This document shows, piece by piece, positions 34,301 through 37,300 of a stretch of 39,037 nucleotides of DNA (its first letter is position 1; each line of letters opens with the position of its first letter). The DNA lies in contig CAKRAY010000002.1 in NCBI GenBank assembly GCA_934296355.1, positions 1 through 39,037 of the forward strand, read 5' to 3'. The notes beneath the pieces are model-generated. The model was not told the origin of the DNA. It saw only the letters and a list, made by a program, of their open reading frames with translations, and did no database searches. This DNA is from an uncultured Clostridia bacterium (GTDB taxonomy: Bacteria; Bacillota; Clostridia; Christensenellales; DTU072). Made by a program: the position numbers and the translations under genes.

Positions 34301-37300
34301 AGTATCGAATTAAAGGTAGGCGAGGACGTCGGCAACGAAAACTTAGAGAGATTGGCGGCTAAGGACAGTTACGGCTTGGTAGTCGCTCCGAGAACGAATG
34401 CGGATTCCGACGAAGTCAACGCTCGCGGCACGTTGTTCGAAGAGAGCATTAAAGTACGTATACTCGACATGACCTACAAGGCGGGCAACGGTTTGGCGAA
34501 AGACATCTACTACGTCGACGTTTACGGCATAATCGATACGTTCGACACCGGACTCGACAAGATGAAAGACGTCAAGAACGCGACGATCGTCGGCGCGGAC
34601 GCGGCGAACTATCCGCTCCAAAACGAAGAAAGAAGTATCGGAACGTACAAGTTCGAAACGATTTCTTACGATAAGACGGCGGCTAACGCCAACAATTACG
34701 TAATTACCGACCTTAAAGGCGACGGCAGAGGCGGCATAGAAGTAGGACTCAAGAAAGCGAGCGGCGAAAACCTCGGCACTACGATAGGCTTTAACGGCGG
34801 CGTAGGTAAGGTAGTCGTTACGTTCGGTTCGGAGACCGAAATCGCCACGGCGGGCGCGCAAACCTTCGATATCCCGATAGTTTACGTAGCCAGAAAGATT
34901 AAGAACATCAGGTTCGAGTCCGGCGGAGAAAAGACCGCGCCGTTCTATAACGAAGCAAGACAATGCTTCGAGTTCGACCCGTACGTCGTGCTTAACAGAA
35001 ACATTTACGGATTCGAAGACGGCGAACAAGGCTATATCAAGACCGGCAAGTACGGCGCGACCCTCGAATTCGAGGAAACGGAAATCGACAGCGTGCTTAA
35101 CACCGGCGACAAGACGGCGAACTACGACTTATCGGCGCAAACTCACGCGCAGTTCGTGGAAATAACCGTTACGGACAGTATCAGAAATCCGAAGTACAAC
35201 GGCGGTAAGTACGACGCTTACATAAAAGTTTCCACCGATTCGGACGACTCCGCGCTTACCGCGCAACGCTTCACGATGAACACCGAGTTCTTATCGCGCG
35301 AAGCGGGCTTGGACGCAAAAGTTCATACGACCTTGAACAAGTCGGTCAAGAGCGACGGAACGGAGTTCAGTTACTACGTTTGGGGCGACAAAGCGTACGA
35401 AGTTTATAACGGCGTTACCGTAAATATCTTCAACGACGACGTTTTGACTTCCGACCGCACGGTAGCCGTAAACGGCGCGCAAGTTCCGCTCTACTATCTC
35501 GACCCCGGCAAGTTCGCGGACGCGCTCAGAGTTTACGAGTTCATCGGCAAGAGCAACGTTTCCGAAAAACTCGTCAAGAGAATGTTCAAAGAAGCCGACA
35601 GTCACGAAGAGTTCTTCGTATTCACTAAGGGCTACAAAGAACCGCTCGAATACGTATACGGCGACAAGCCCGCGGTAGAAGTCAACTTGACCGCGCCGGC
35701 TCGTACGTTGAAACTTACGCAAACCGAAGCGAACCTGACGGTAAACGGCGTCGAGTACAACAACGCGTTCAATATGGTTTACGAACTCGACAAGAGTTTC
35801 GGATTGAGTTATAAAGGAGAGGACGTCAAGTTCTCGATGGCAGTACCCGGCTACGCGCTCGGCAGAACGGGACAACAACTCGTTTCCGTCGCGCTGAGCA
35901 GCGAGGAAGAATACGTATTTGCGGTAGTGCCTTATGCGGGCGCGGGCTTTAAAGGCAAGGGCGACCGCGGCGAGTACGAAATCGAAGTCGATCCCGCCGC
36001 GACCTATACGATAAAGGGTATGACCGTCGATTACTACGGCTACGCGTGGTTGAAGTATTACGAAAGCGTAATGAAACTCAACAACGGCGGCGTAGAGGCT
36101 GCGCTTTACACGGTAGACAGCGTCGAGAACAAGATTTACCTCACCGATATGAATTGGGGTAACAACAACGGCGGTGGCGGCGCGGTAAGCGGAACCGACT
36201 TACAACAAGTCGTATCCTACGACCTCAGAAAAGGCGTGTTGAAAGTGGAAAGCCCGTACTACTTCATTTCGAGAGGCGGTCTGAGCATGCCCGACTTCGT
36301 TAAGATTTACACGGGTAGCAAGGCGTACTCGAACAAGGTAGATGAAGCGAGGGCGTTCTTTGCAAACGGCAAGAACGAGAACGCTTCGTACGAAGGCGCG
36401 GAAACGTTTAGTAAGTGGCTGACCGCTTGGACGAGAGGAATCTCGGGCAAGTACAGAACTTACGCCGAATACACCAGAAACGAAAGCACGGTAACCAAGT
36501 ACTTATCGGCGTCCTGGTCGGGTTCGAGCGGTAACAAGGCGGTTATCAACTACAACGATACCGAAAAGACGGTAGGCTTCTCGATGAGCATAGACGACCA
36601 ACCCGTTAAAGTCACGTTCGATATAGAGCCTTGGCTCTTCGACAACATGGCGGGCGATTATCAGACGTTCAGAGATTCCACCAAGTACGGCAAAGACGAT
36701 ATAATCGTAATGCCGCTCGGCAGTATGTCCGACAATCTCGCGGTAATTTATAGGAACACCTATACCGAGAACGACGACGGTTCGACGCACGAATATCCGA
36801 GAAACGGCGGCAACATTTGCGTGAAGTACGACGAATACTACGGTTACAGATTGTACTATTCGATAAAAGGCAAGAGATACTACGTCGACTTTACCGACAT
36901 CCAAGGCGGCGGCACGTTTAGAGATAATTACAACAAGTGGTACTTCGGTTCGGTCAACTTCAACGCCGGCGCGGGCAACGAACAGTTTGCTACCATCGCT
37001 CTCGGCGGCAAGGGCGGACAGACCTTCAAGTGGGGCTTCAATGCGCTCAGCAACAGAAAAGCGGTAAACAGCAACGTTCCTTCGCAAGTTATCGTCGACG
37101 CGAACGGATTAGGATATCCGCTCCCCGAAAGATTGATAATGACTTACGACGGCGGAGAAAAGACCGCGGATAACGTCTATATCCCGATTAGTTACTCCGA
37201 ACCCGAACTGTACGCCAGCACTTCCGTAGAATACGGCGGCAGAAAGGTAACGGGCGTGGCGGTTAAATTGGAATCCGACGGCAAGACGATAAGCAAGAAA